A DNA stretch of 64,000 bases from Siphonodentalium dalli. Taxonomy: Eukaryota; Mollusca; Scaphopoda; Gadilida; Siphonodentaliidae. Every line of letters starts with the position of its first letter. The first letter of the stretch is position 1. The translations under genes and the position numbers were made by a program. Below are positions 47,080 to 58,052 of this stretch, piece after piece. Location: NCBI GenBank assembly GCA_032622095.1, contig CP136067.1, forward strand, positions 126,825,030-126,889,029, in the 5' to 3' direction. The notes under the pieces are model-generated. The model made no database searches. It was not told where the DNA came from and was given only the letters and a program-made list of their open reading frames with translations.

Positions 47080-47665
47080 AAAGTTGGGGAACTGTTTATT
47101 TCCTGGTGTATTACTGTCAGATTCAGGATCATGTCAGTTTCTTTCAGTGTGTTCATTTCAACACCGTTCTACATAGTAGTTCGTGACAAAATAGAGTTTA
47201 GCAGTCGTGTCGCCCCGAACATCTAACGGATGCTTCGTTTCTGCGTCCAGACATGAACATAATATGTCATACCTCAAATCCGTATTACCGTTGCTCGTAG
47301 ACAATGAGTAGTATATGTTTAAGAACAATTTGCCTATTTGCATATGTCTGCCATGACATGGATGAATGTCCTTTTAACTAATGGTTTGTGCAGTACCAGT
47401 ATTCATATTTCTCTGGATTAACCAATGCGTCTCTGTCACATTGGTTGAATAATGGAGATGCTGTATGTCCGATGTATTGTCAGAGTTCTTATTGACTTAA
47501 CTGGACATTATTCCCAGCTTCTTGAACAGCTTACATACGTTTCTATTCAGGTGATTCTTGTCTACAATTGAGTCCACCCTGCATTATATTCTGTAGCATT
47601 CAGGTGTCAGAGTGACATTCTCTTCAAGATTAATCAATACAAAACTTGGTGGAGTGTTGTAGTAG
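47080..47665. other. Stretch without recognisable features
   Basis: No supportable feature. Confidence 0.35.
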
Positions 47666-47679
47666 ACGGTGTACCATCT

Positions 47680-47960
47680 TCGCGTCTGCAACACACAGCT
47701 AGGACAGTTCTGTGTCATACAAGATCTGACGACATACAATGTAGATGAAATGTTGCAAAAATTACATTGGCTACCTGTGACAGATATAATTATTTATAAA
47801 CTTGTGACATATGCATATCAAGCAACCCATAAAAGCTCTTCCAACATACTTCAGTGATATCCTTCTTCCGTGTCCCACACCGATATCCGATGTACCACAG
47901 TTATATCCTTCTTCCATGTCACACACCGATCGCTTAGGGCTCCCTTATTGGGGATAAACA
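47680..47960 (+). pseudogene. CR1/Jockey-like LINE reverse transcriptase 3' fragment
   Basis: One frame gives LQHTARTVLCHTRSDD. A second frame gives VDEMLQKLHWLPVTDIIIYK and LVTYAYQATHKSS, and then a third phase continues PTYFSDILL. The LHWLPV...I.YK core followed by YQATHK and a SDLL-type end is the well-known C-terminal tail after the reverse transcriptase domain in CR1-, L2- and Jockey-type non-LTR retrotransposons. It is 5'-truncated and frameshifted around 47740. A short tandem duplication of TATCCTTCTTCC...ACACCGAT follows at 47851-47932. No poly-A or microsatellite tail was recognised. Confidence 0.7.
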
Positions 47961-48329
47961 AAATTGACAAAAACGTTTCTATCGCGGATTTCATGCGAAC
48001 TAATATAACGACGTTTCCGTGATATAAGAAGCAATGGTCCAGTTTAAATTTAAGGAGGCAAAATTCGGGTCTTGGCTGTGGAGTGGGGGAATTAGCACCA
48101 GAATTAATACAGATGTTGGTTTAAAGTTCCCAACTGGGTGCTGCCTAAGTAAGGAATGCGATGCTCATCGCGTGCCGGTAATAATATGCTGATCATATGA
48201 CAAATATATTTGCATATATTTAGAATATTTTTGGATAAGATTTTGACAAGCTGTTCTTTTAGGTTCTGGCTTTCGAAATCTTGGGAATGTGTCTGCATTT
48301 GGTTAATGCGCTAAAGACGTTGTAATACA

Positions 48330-48523
48330 GGCCCTAGCCTATAACCCCGTAGGATTTTCCGAGTGGACGCAAGGTTTTATGTTGGGGTTTATCCTTGGAC
48401 AATGTGCTTCAAAAAAACTTTGGGTGATCGCGCTGTCGACGTGCCCCCGTCTCCATGGCAACCGTTTTCAAAATGGCCGCTATTTGGACGCTTTTTTATA
48501 ATATCGGTCATATTTTGCATGAT
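48330..48523 (+). repeat. Left member of an inverted 193-bp repeat pair
   Basis: GGCCCTAGCCTATAACCCCG through CTCCATGGCAACCGTTTTCA to ATATTTTGCATGAT matches the reverse complement of 55071-55263 along its whole length with roughly 85-90% identity by eye. Confidence 0.8.
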
Positions 48524-49540
48524 ACTGGACTTTACCAGGTAATTAATTCAAATTATATAGTTATTTTCTACAAATAGTCCAGCATTTTCACTTTATATAA
48601 TACATACAGTGAAAATTCTCCATTCTCATATTATGCCCAAATTCATAAAAGCGATAATATAGATGGGTAGGTCAAGCTACTAAAATTCAACTTTCTTATT
48701 TGCCAGCCGCCTTTTTAAAGGTTCCCAATATGATTTTATTACATTTTATACTTTGACAAATAGAATCTGAAAAATGACATGAGTTAATTAAAAGGGAAGG
48801 GATCACAAGTTATTGAACTTAGAGTATTATTCCCCTCCTTTAACAATATTGAAACGCATAATATTTATATATTGTATTATGTTTGGTCTCAAAGTTTGCT
48901 TAGTTGGAATGTATTACCTAAAAAGGGGATCGAGATTCAGGGTGAGGTCTAGAGTTGTGAGGGGACAGATATCACGAAGGGGATGTAGGTCCTATCGCGA
49001 GATGAGCCGAGACTTTTGATAACAATATGGGCGAATACATAGGCGAAGATATAGGCTTATTGGGATTTTGAAAGTTTTCCGTCAATGGAATCTACCAGAC
49101 GACGCAACGAACGTTTGCGTGCTGTTGAGCAATTTCTCATTTAGGTTGCTTTGACCGAAGAGAATTCAACGCTATCAACAAAAAATTCCATTTAGCCAAA
49201 GGCGTTGGTGGAAATAATAATCGTCTTTCTTCAAATAATGGGCACTGGAAGAAAAAATGCAAAGCGTTGTCAATATAAAACCCGCATTCTCAGTGGGCTG
49301 TTGTGGAAATATAGATATCCAAGTTTATCAAAATTTAACATATCTATTGTGACCCAGTATATAAATGAAGAATAGTATGCACACCGGGTTACATGAAATA
49401 TGTTGAGCGCATATGCACTGCCTCTCAACAATGTCACAACAATCATGTTTTACGGCCGCTTGGTTGTCTGATAAACAGATTCAAATACAAATTCGCCACC
49501 AGTATTCGCATACAGAACAAGTAGAGACAATTGTATAAAT
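48524..49540. other. Stretch without recognisable features
   Basis: No gene signature; AT-rich. Lies just inside the left inverted repeat. Confidence 0.35.
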
Positions 49541-49546
49541 GTTGGC

Positions 49547-49893
49547 CAAGTATCAACCATGTGTCTACTGAACAGCCTATATACGATATCTCAACACACC
49601 TGTAAAAGATGACGTCGATTTGCTGAGTAGTTGGTAACATGAATAGATATAATTTCAACATTATTACATGAAGCACAAGTCCGCGGAGTTGGTATGTAGA
49701 TGGTATTTAAGAACTCACAATGTCAAAATCGAATTTGGTCCAATGATTTTTCACATTCGCAGTTAACAAGTATCAACAGTGTGTCTACTGAACAGCCTCC
49801 ATAAGATATCTGAACACCACTTTGAAAAAATAACGCCCATTTGTTAAGTAGTTCGCAACGTGAATAGAAATTATTTCCCGTAAATATGTTCAA
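49547..49893 (+). repeat. Two-copy repeat, spacing 220 bp
   Basis: CAAGTATCAACCATGTGTCT (49547) and CAAGTATCAACAGTGTGTCT (49767) each open a ~125-bp block containing ACTGAACAGCC, GATATCT and GAATAGA. The minus-strand frames over them share ISYGGCSVDT-like text only because the DNA is duplicated. Confidence 0.6.
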
Positions 49894-49899
49894 GTATGA

Positions 49900-50755
49900 A
49901 CACAGCCAGGAGGTCGATGACTTACATACACTCGAGCCAAAGCACCCGCTATTAAGAAGTCTGAACAAGGATTGTCAAGGCAGTTCATAATACTAAAGCC
50001 AAATAATTGTTGCTTGATTTCTTGAAGCGACATTCAAATTGACGTATGTGATACTTGTGAAAATGGGAGAGTCACTTGTTTCTATTCCCAAACGATTTCC
50101 TTAAATAAAACTACACTTAAGTTTGGTAGAAACTGCCAACAATAAAAGTGTTCAATAACTCTGAGGCAATTTTTCCCACCCTCCCTGATTCGAGCGGTGC
50201 GCCATTTATGTATCTGTAAACGACGTGTTAAAATTATATGTACTAGAGACATTTCGCAAAATCACGAATACAATTACGGATATGGAAATATCAAACCAGT
50301 ATACGGCCAAAATTAGATTTTTACGCACGGGGGTTCTTATGTGAGACGTAATATACCACATTCAGTTAAATTATGTGCAGATGTGTCAATAATTAACTTA
50401 GGGACGCTCTAACATTATCCGTGCATACATAATTACTTGTTATCAATAAAATATGTTGTTGTTGATATAACTGGGGTCTGGAAGCCTAAACATATCTGTA
50501 ATCAATCAAACAGCATCTCTGGATTTCCCTGTCAGTACACGATTCATATCGGGTCACAAAAGATCAATTAGAAAATTGTTGTAAAGTTGTTATAAAAAAT
50601 ATGTAATTTTTCGACGAAACGTGTTTGGGGAGGGGTGGCTAAAATCAAGTGACTCGCACACCGTTCAAAATTTCAGTTGACTTCTTTCTCCGTATGTTTG
50701 CTAGATAGCTACTACACCACATGGATTAAATATTCTGGCGTTATTACAATACCCG
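49900..50755. other. Stretch without recognisable features
   Basis: No supportable feature. Confidence 0.35.
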
Positions 50756-50756
50756 T

Positions 50757-51845
50757 TTAAGGGCCCATCATGGAAAATTGTTATGTGCCTATATCTTTGG
50801 ATTCTGAGATATAATATGGATTTTGGGACAAATCTGGACCCTCCTGCTTCTGGACATGACTCATGTATTGCTGACATAAGTTTTCACTGCACGGGCTCAA
50901 ATTCGGGGTTCTCCATTTTAAGGGCCCATCACAGAAAAGTGTTATGTGCCTATAACGTTGGATTATGGCATATAGTATGGATTTTGGGACATAGCTGGAC
51001 CATCATGCATCTGGACATGACTAATGTATAGTTTACCAGGGTTTAAGGGTCCATCATAGAAAATGGTATGTGCCTATATCTTTGGATTCTGTCATATAAT
51101 ATGAATATTGGGACACATCTGGAACATCTGCATATGTACTTGACTCAGGGTTAGTTGACATAGGTTTTCACTGCACGGGCTCAAATTTGGGGTTCACCAT
51201 TTTAAGGGCCCATTATAAAAAATGGGTATGTGCCTATATCGTTGGATTCTGGCATATAATATGGATATTGGGACATATCTGGACCGTCCTGCATCTGGAC
51301 ATGACTAATGTAGAGTTTACTTAGGTTTACACTGCACGGGCTCAAATTTGGGGTTCACCATTTTATGGACCCATAAAAGAAAATGGGTGTGTGCCTAAAT
51401 CTTTGGACTACGGGAATATATTGATGCTTGGACATATCTGGAAACTCCTGCATCTGGACATGACTCACGTATAGTTTCCTTCGTTTCAAACTGCACGGGA
51501 TCAAATTTGGGGTTCACCATTTTAAGGGCCAATCATAAAAAATTGTTATGTGCCTATATCGTTGGATTCTGTCATATGCTATGGATATTGGGACATATCT
51601 GGACATTCCTGTATCTGGACATGACAGGTATAGCTGACATATGTTTTCACTGCACGTGCTCAAATTTGGGGTTCTCCATTTTAAGGGCCCATCATAGAAA
51701 ATTGTTATATTGTTATGTGCCTATATCTTTGGATCCTAGCTTATACTATGGATATTGGGACATATCTGGACCATCCTGCATCTGGACATGACTAATGTAG
51801 AGTTGAGGTTTTCACTGCATGGGCTCAAATTTGGGATTCAAGGAT
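50757..51845 (+). repeat. ~160-bp tandem repeat, seven copies
   Basis: The phrase TTTAAGGGCCCATCATAGAA recurs near 50757, 50918, 51042, 51202, 51362, 51522 and 51681. Each copy then carries TATGTGCCTATATCTTTGG, ATATTGGGACATATCTGGAC, CATCTGGACATGACT and TGCACGGGCTCAAATTTGGG. Spacing is about 158-161 bp except one shorter copy of about 124 bp. Copies are roughly 80-90% alike. Confidence 0.85.
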
Positions 51846-52040
51846 GGGTGAATTATTTTCATGTTCCTAGTTGGAGTAATTCTCTGATAAGCATTTGCAA
51901 CTATGTAACAAAAAACACATCGCATTTTTTAAATGACTTCCAAATGTAACTTTGTAACCCTTTTTAACAAGGATGGGTGAAATATTTTCATTTTTCTAGT
52001 TGGAGTAATTATCTGATTTCCAAATGTAACTATGTAACAG
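51838..52040 (+). repeat. ~129-bp tandem repeat, two copies
   Basis: AAGGATGGGTGAATTATTTT (about 51840) and AAGGATGGGTGAAATATTTT (about 51969) open two blocks with TAGTTGGAGTAATT and CCAAATGTAACT. Confidence 0.65.
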
Positions 52041-52795
52041 TTTGAAACGCTCTTTTTTAATATTCTCGTTGGTTAGCAGTTTAGCAGCATAACACCGCTA
52101 GAATTGAGTTTGAAACTCTTGTTTTTAATATTTTCATTCCTTATCAGTTTAGCAGCATAGCACTGCTAGAATTCAATTTGAAACTCTCTTTTTTAATATT
52201 TTCATTCCTTAGCAGATTAGCAGCGTAGCACCGCTAGAATTCAGTTTGACACTCTCTTTTTTAATATTTTCTTTGGTTAGCAGTTTAGCAGCATAGCACC
52301 GCTAGAATTCAGTTTGAAACTCTCTTTTTTAATATTTTCATTCGTTAGCAGTTTAGCAGCATAGCACCGCTAGAATTGATTTTGAAACTCTCTTTTATAA
52401 TATTTTCATTCCCTAGCAGTTTAGCAGCATAGCACCGCTAGAATTCAGTTTGAAACTCTCTTTTTTAATATTTTCTTTGGCTAGCAGCATAGCACCGCTA
52501 GAATTTAGTTTGAAACTCTTGCTTTTAATATTTTTATTCCTTAGCAGTTTAGCAGAATAGCACCGCTAGAATTCAGATTGAAACTCTCTTTTTTAATATT
52601 TTCATTCCTTAGCAATTTAGCAGCATAGCACCACCGCTAGAATTCAGTTTGAAACTCTCTTTTTAATATTTTCATTTCTTAGCAGTTTAGCAGCGTAGCA
52701 CCGCTAGAATTGAGATTGAAACTCTCTTTTTTAATATTTGCATTGCTTAGCAGTTTAGCAGCACAGCACTGCTATAATCGAGTTTAAAACTCCCT
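52041..52795 (+). repeat. 68-bp tandem repeat, eleven copies
   Basis: The words TAGCACCGCTAGAATTCAG, TTTGAAACTCTCTTTTTTAA and ATTCCTTAGCAGTTTAGCAG recur eleven times at about 68-bp steps. One copy lacks CAGTTTAG and one has an extra CAC. The last copy decays into GCACTGCTATAATCG. Confidence 0.85.
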
Positions 52796-53059
52796 TTTCT
52801 CCAGACTTCGCGTTTGGACATCCATTTTGAATTGGGAAAATGTGTGAGTAAATGTACAGTTCGGAAACAAAAAGACGAAACCGATTTGCCGGCAATAGAT
52901 ATCTTTGACTTTACTTTGATGTAGCAGTTAGCACCTAAAAATACGAATACCCAAAATATTTTCACCACGTTTCTTGCCATATATGTGATGTGAATTTCAG
53001 TCCTGCAGAACAAGCAAATAAATCGTTGATGGTATTTTGGAGATCAATCTTCACTCATA

Positions 53060-53984
53060 ACAACCATTGTGGTCGATTTTATGTCACAAGCTAGGAAAGT
53101 TTCCATGAAGGACAGCACCAGTTTTGGTGATTATTTGGATATTCTTTGGACAAATTTTAATGCAGAATGTGCACACGATAGAGTGGACATTATATTTGAC
53201 AGCTATCAGGAATTTTCTGTGAAATCCGGCGAGAGGGAACCAGGGAACAAATGTTCACCGATCGAACTTGTGTGTCTAACGAATACAACTCACCTTCCTG
53301 CCCAACCAGATCATTTTTGGGCTTTGCAGAAAAATAAGGAAATGCTTCAGAAGACGGCAGGCAGCCATTTTGTCAACAAAGCGTTAGATACTGGTATTGT
53401 AGTAGGGGCCACAGTGTCAGATTGCAGGCAATCTAGGACCATCACTTTGTTCCGTAGTTCTCAAGGCGCACATACTCACATGTTCCGATACGACAAGTAA
53501 AGGTGGCACCAAAGCAGCGGCACTTCGGTCGAAACCTGAATTGTATTTAGACAAATTTGGAGAAGAACATCCACCATCGGATACTTTCCAAATGGCAGAA
53601 AATTTTCTTGTGAATACTTTACAGAAGAATAACCAAATGAGTCATTTGATGAATTGCGATGTGATATGTTTCTGAACAAAGGAAAACATCTCCACGACTT
53701 GCCTCCTACCTCGGTTGCTCTTCATGGCCATTTGCTTAGGTGTTTCTATGTCATCAAGACCCTCACCAACTTACTTGACTCACATATAGCATGTGATGTG
53801 CTGCGATCTGAATGCTTTGGATAACTTGGAGCCAATGAAGTTCACAAAAGCTCTTCTCCTGAATTTTCTCTTGTATGTGCATGGTTGTGTGCAATGCAAT
53901 GGTAGATGTTCGTGTAGACAGAACAGTGTGTCATGTACAGACTTTTGCAAATGGCTAAAGGATATTTGCAACAATGAGCATTAA
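53060..53984 (+). pseudogene. Frameshifted relic of a cysteine-rich-tailed invertebrate gene family
   Basis: Three successive frames read as one protein. The first (to 53500) gives VVDFMSQARKV, RVDIIFDSYQEFSVKSGERE and LPAQPDHFWALQKNKEMLQ. The second (about 53492-53790) gives GTKAAALRSKPELYLDKFGE and PPSDTFQMAENFLV, then after another shift SFDELRCDMFLNKGKHLHDL, PPTSVALHGHLLRCFYVIKT. The third (53793-53984) ends CVQCNGRCSCRQNSVSCTDF followed by CNN, a CXC-like cysteine motif. The segment order resembles a large, unnamed family I associate with mollusc and cnidarian genomes, often repetitive and TE-like; its function is unknown to me. At least two frameshifts and an in-frame stop make this copy dead, unless short unrecognised introns explain them. 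It lies inside the 6.5-kb interval between two inverted 193-bp repeats. Confidence 0.55.
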
Positions 53985-54440
53985 TCGAATTGTTATTATC
54001 CAGTACAAACCGACACAATTCTAATTCCATAACAACTCTTGATGTTGACAATTTGTTACTCCTTTCCATACGTCTATTGAATTCCACGGATATCATGATT
54101 GCAACGGTACCACATGTATAGGGTCTTTAAAGTATCATTCACACTGTATATTTCCGAAATGTTCTTTCGAAGGTTCCAGTTCATCTAAGATATCACATGT
54201 AATAATAAAATGCCACATTGCGAGATTAAACAGAAACCTGAATGTGGTCTATATATATATGACATTTTGCGTATATATATAGGAGCTGTTGATTACAAAT
54301 CATAATACGTGATAATTCATGATATCGTGAGAAGATGGCAGAATATACAGAACATAGTGTTTCCCGTGTAATCTTATAAAATTAAATCACCAGTGTTACA
54401 ATAAAACCAACGTATATATTATAACAACACGCATTGGATT
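53985..54440. other. AT-rich stretch without recognisable features
   Basis: No supportable feature. Confidence 0.35.
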
Positions 54441-54776
54441 GCCACTTTTGACAGCACCACATGGTGAGGATATGACATGATTGGTGTCCAGATACCCAAT
54501 GCCCCATAGAAGGTTTGTATGTTACAGAGTTTAGATTTAGCATATGTTATCACATATATTATCACAGAAATACTACCATATCTACCATATCAATATTTTA
54601 ACTGACCACATTGTCTACAGACTATATGTTAACCTCCACACAAAACATATAAGTATTAAGTGATAACGCTGAAAATATGGGATTACAAGTTAGTGTGACT
54701 AGTTTCGAAAATCAAAATAATGTTGTCCAAAATAGGCCAAAATGATATATAATTGGGCATTTCTGAGTTAAAATTG

Positions 54777-54796
54777 GCAGCGCCCCCTGGTGAGAG
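54777..54796 (-). promoter_or_regulatory. CTCF-like motif
   Basis: GGCAGCGCCCCCTGGTGAGA contains GCGCCCCCTGGTG, the reverse form of the bilaterian CTCF core. Motif match only; no proof of binding. Confidence 0.35.
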
Positions 54797-54960
54797 ATTA
54801 GCACGAGACACCATGTGTACTTAAGAAATGTGTGTGATGAATTAAATTGTTAAATTACTTTTATATATTAAAACACACCAAGAAAAAGTGCATAAAAAGC
54901 GGAAAATGACACGAAAATAAGCTAAAAACGATTAAATCTGCTTTTTAGAGGCTATATCAG

Positions 54961-54980
54961 ATAGCGCCACCTGGTGGCAA
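54961..54980 (-). promoter_or_regulatory. CTCF-like motif, strong match
   Basis: ATAGCGCCACCTGGTGGCAA matches the TAGCGCC-M-YCTGGTGGC form of the CTCF core at nearly every position. It has the same orientation as the site 184 bp upstream. A weaker relative (CAGCACCACATGGTGAGG) lies near 54453. Confidence 0.45.
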
Positions 54981-55070
54981 TTATTATAAAGACTCCCAGT
55001 TATTTCTCAGTCTATCTCAGAAGGATGCTGTATCATAAAAATATAGATTAGGTACATTTTTGCTTGATAA

Positions 55071-55263
55071 ATCATGCAAAATATGACTGATATCATAAAA
55101 ATATCGTCCAAATAGCGGCCATTTTGAAAACGGTTGCCATGGAGACGGGACCACGTCGAAATCGCGATCACCCAAACTTTTTGAAGCACATTGTCCAAGG
55201 ATCAACCCCAACATAAAACCTTGCGTCCACTCGGAAATTCATACGGGGTTATAGGCCAGGGCC
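55071..55263 (-). repeat. Right member of the inverted 193-bp repeat pair
   Basis: Reverse complement of 48330-48523, sharing TCATGCAAAATATGA, GCGGCCATTTTGAAAACGG, GTTGCCATGGAGACGG and GGGGTTATAGGCC. The pair could be the ends of one ~6.9-kb element or two independent insertions. Confidence 0.8.
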
Positions 55264-56001
55264 AGGATTATTGTATGCACTAGGCGCTGCATTATAAAGG
55301 AAAGTACTTTTCGTCTTCTTTAGCGTCATCGGAACAAAATATACATGTATGTTAGCGAATTATATCGATAGTGTTTTATTTTATTTTGTTCTCTCAAATT
55401 TTCAAGAAACTCTATTCACTAGTATAATCTCTGGCCTTTCATACTGCCAACAATTTGCTGGTATATAACTGAATAAATATGTCAATGAAGCATATCATTT
55501 CACATAATTTAAAAAACCCGTGTCATTCTCAACATGAGCGCAATGTGGTTCGATTACAATATTTCCAGATATATGTCAAAGTCGCGGATCAATATATCAC
55601 TAACACCGGATATGTTGTACAGTAAATACACATAGTACTTATGAGGTTATAGGGAGTTTCGCGTGTTTCCATGTGTATCTGAGAGTGATGCGTTGGACTA
55701 CGTATCTCATCTGAAATATGAATCCATAACATTTTCGAATCATGTATACACATCTATTATGAATGGATTAATTGAATTAATTGAACATCCATCTCAGCAG
55801 TAAAATTTGTTCATTCAAATAGGCGAATGAACGATGATATATATATAAGACGTTGACTACATGAACATGCATGTTGTTTCGGATATTCGTTTAGCCGTAT
55901 CCGAATCGGGATTGTGTTGAGACCCCACACGGCAAACCGATACGATACGATGATGAGTATATAACAGACTGCCATAATGTCGGCATAGTCAACACCATAT
56001 A
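55264..56001. other. Stretch without recognisable features
   Basis: No supportable feature. Confidence 0.35.
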
Positions 56002-56005
56002 TTAA

Positions 56006-56251
56006 CCCTTTGAGTGCCAGGTCGATTTTTTTATCAACCCATATACCCTGTGCCAATGCATTCTCTTATATATGCGAGTCGACCATAGGTCGCCTCACAT
56101 ATATAAGAGAATGCATTGGCCTAACAATTTTATTTATTTATTTATTTTATTTTACAATTTTTTACAATTTTAATAATTTATTCTTATATTCTTTAACAGA
56201 CTTATTTTGTAGGTTTAGGGCCGATGAGATCGGCCCCTGGCACTCAAAGGG
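56006..56251. mobile_element. 246-bp piggyBac-like MITE
   Basis: Starts CCCTTTGAGTGCCAGG and ends CCTGGCACTCAAAGGG, a perfect 16-bp terminal inverted repeat. It is flanked by TTAA on both sides (56002-56005, 56252-56255). CCCTTTG tips with TTAA duplications are characteristic of piggyBac-type elements. Inside is a second near-perfect hairpin, CCAATGCATTCTCTTATATA to its complement (56053-56119). No transposase coding is present. Confidence 0.85.
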
Positions 56252-56255
56252 TTAA

Positions 56256-56730
56256 GGAGGTTATGCATTTGTCATCAGAACAAGTTTGTTGTGTTTTTGT
56301 TTTGCTGGGGGTGTCTCACCAATACCGATCAAACCGTTCACCAGGGATATCAATCTAGCTATTCGGGTGTGGGATCAATCAACATATGCAATGATAATTC
56401 TATTACAAAACTTCGCAAAAAAAAGATAAATAATGTGTCCTCTATATATCCACGAATATACCGGGCTACACCCGAAATTAAACTATTATCATAGTCGGGT
56501 AAATCATCCACTCGTGAACTTACTGGGATGTGGCAGTGGGATGCGGGTATGACGTACCTCCATATTTGGTGAACATTTAAGTTCCAACGTACCCTACGCG
56601 ACACCACCTCAGTTGGAAATTGCAGATTAAATATAGGTTCAAATAATTCTAATTGTCTGATTATTTAGTGTGAAAATTGTAAAATCAGACCAAAACCGCA
56701 TATTTTGATCAATTCCGACAGACTAATTTC
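56256..56730. other. Stretch without recognisable features
   Basis: No supportable feature. Confidence 0.35.
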
Positions 56731-56734
56731 AACC

Positions 56735-57090
56735 ATGACCATAGAGCCATTTCATGTACAGATACACATCACCCGTGACCACACATAACTCAGCCCTACA
56801 CCAAATACACGATCATACAGCCAACATATACATATACACACAACCATTACAATACGTCCACCGAGTGAACATGTACATCCAACCCTTTACCATAAGGTCA
56901 CTGCATAATTACCACACATATATGTAGCTAATATTTGTACCCATATACCATATCCACGTCCATACAGCCACAACGAGCATAAGTGTGTACACACATAACC
57001 ATACATTAACTCCATGTCTATCCACTCACCTCACATATGGCCCCTCCCCATTGTCATGCAGTCACGCCAAATATACACCTACACCCCACA
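56735..57090 (+). repeat. G-poor, CA-rich strand-asymmetric low-complexity tract
   Basis: For ~350 bp this strand is made mostly of A, C and T with words such as ACCACACATA, CATACAGCCA, ACATATACATATACACACAA. It looks like a decayed CATA/CACA simple repeat. Confidence 0.45.
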
Positions 57091-57771
57091 TATTGTAACG
57101 CGCACGGGGGTTCAAATACGGGACCACGTAACCACCAATTTCCCAAATTCACCGGAACTGCATTAGATGTCTAACGTCACGAGCCGAAAACTTATTATTC
57201 AACAAATGGTTGTGTGCCTTCAAACAAGTCTCTTCGGTTCCCCATGCACGCCAAATAAAATCTAATCCTTTTGGAGCGAGCCCCCTCATATTCTTTGCTG
57301 AGATCCCTGCCAATTTTCATGTCACCCGAGAATTCAATTTGTACCATTAAAACTGGAAATGGCGTCCCTTTTGATGTTAACTTCCGGGAAAAGAAATGTT
57401 CCGTCCCATGACTTACAATGATGTGCAATAAAACGTAACAATCTAGCTGGGCAGCTGTGCCGTCTATTGACAGTTTAAGGGGCAGAACCCCGTCAGTTTG
57501 TAATTCACGGACACTCGAGCCGTACATCTAGACTGTCACGCCAACTGCACATCAGCAGCCAAATATCGATCTGTTAACCAATTTATCTGTCTTGAATTTT
57601 CCCCTTGACATCCATGACCGAAATCGCCTATCCACCTGACCATGTGCAGAAAAACAATTTCCGCATTCGCCAGCCTGAAGTGGTCCAGGGCGTTGTATAG
57701 TATGAATACCATTATTGATAAATCATTATCTATAGGTTAGGACCCTCGCCTATGTAAATTTCCATCAGGCC
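57091..57771. other. Stretch with one unexplained minus-strand frame
   Basis: A 110-codon minus-strand frame (57195-57527) reads with balanced composition but no family I recognise and no clear splice context. Nothing else seen. Confidence 0.3.
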
Positions 57772-58052
57772 CAGATGTGCACCACACGGGAAGGAATCCG
57801 CGACGCCAACCTTTGTTTGACGAAAGATTTGTATTCTCATAGGTTTTGGCAGTGGGACCACTAGGGAGAGAAACTACATTTCACGTCTTGGCCCTAGTCT
57901 CAGCACTGTCACATTATAAGGGGAGAAACGCATTTCCCACCTGGCCCTAGAATTATTAGCTCCAGATCCCACCGTCAAAACCACAAGGCCAAGGCATTAC
58001 GGCATGATTATTCACTTTCACATCTTTGTCAAACAAAAGGCACACATCTGGA
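57772..58052. mobile_element. ~280-bp imperfect foldback element
   Basis: CCTTTGTTTGACGAAAGAT (about 57811) pairs with ATCTTTGTCAAACAAAAGG (58022-58040). Inner words GTTTTGGCAGTGGGA and TCCCACCGTCAAAAC, and outer CAGATGTGCA and ACACATCTGG, also pair. GGCCCTAG occurs twice inside. Confidence 0.6.

Noticed and set aside
55007-55214. Minus-strand frames of 63-65 codons near 55.1 kb
   Set aside because: They fall within the inverted 193-bp repeat, and the other copy does not keep the frame.
57195-57527. 110-codon minus-strand frame
   Set aside because: Composition is protein-like, but no motif was recognised and splice or start context is not convincing. A protein search or transcript would settle it.
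57098-57540. Possible LTR start TGTAACGCGCACGGG
   Set aside because: No second LTR copy, primer-binding site or polyprotein signature found nearby.
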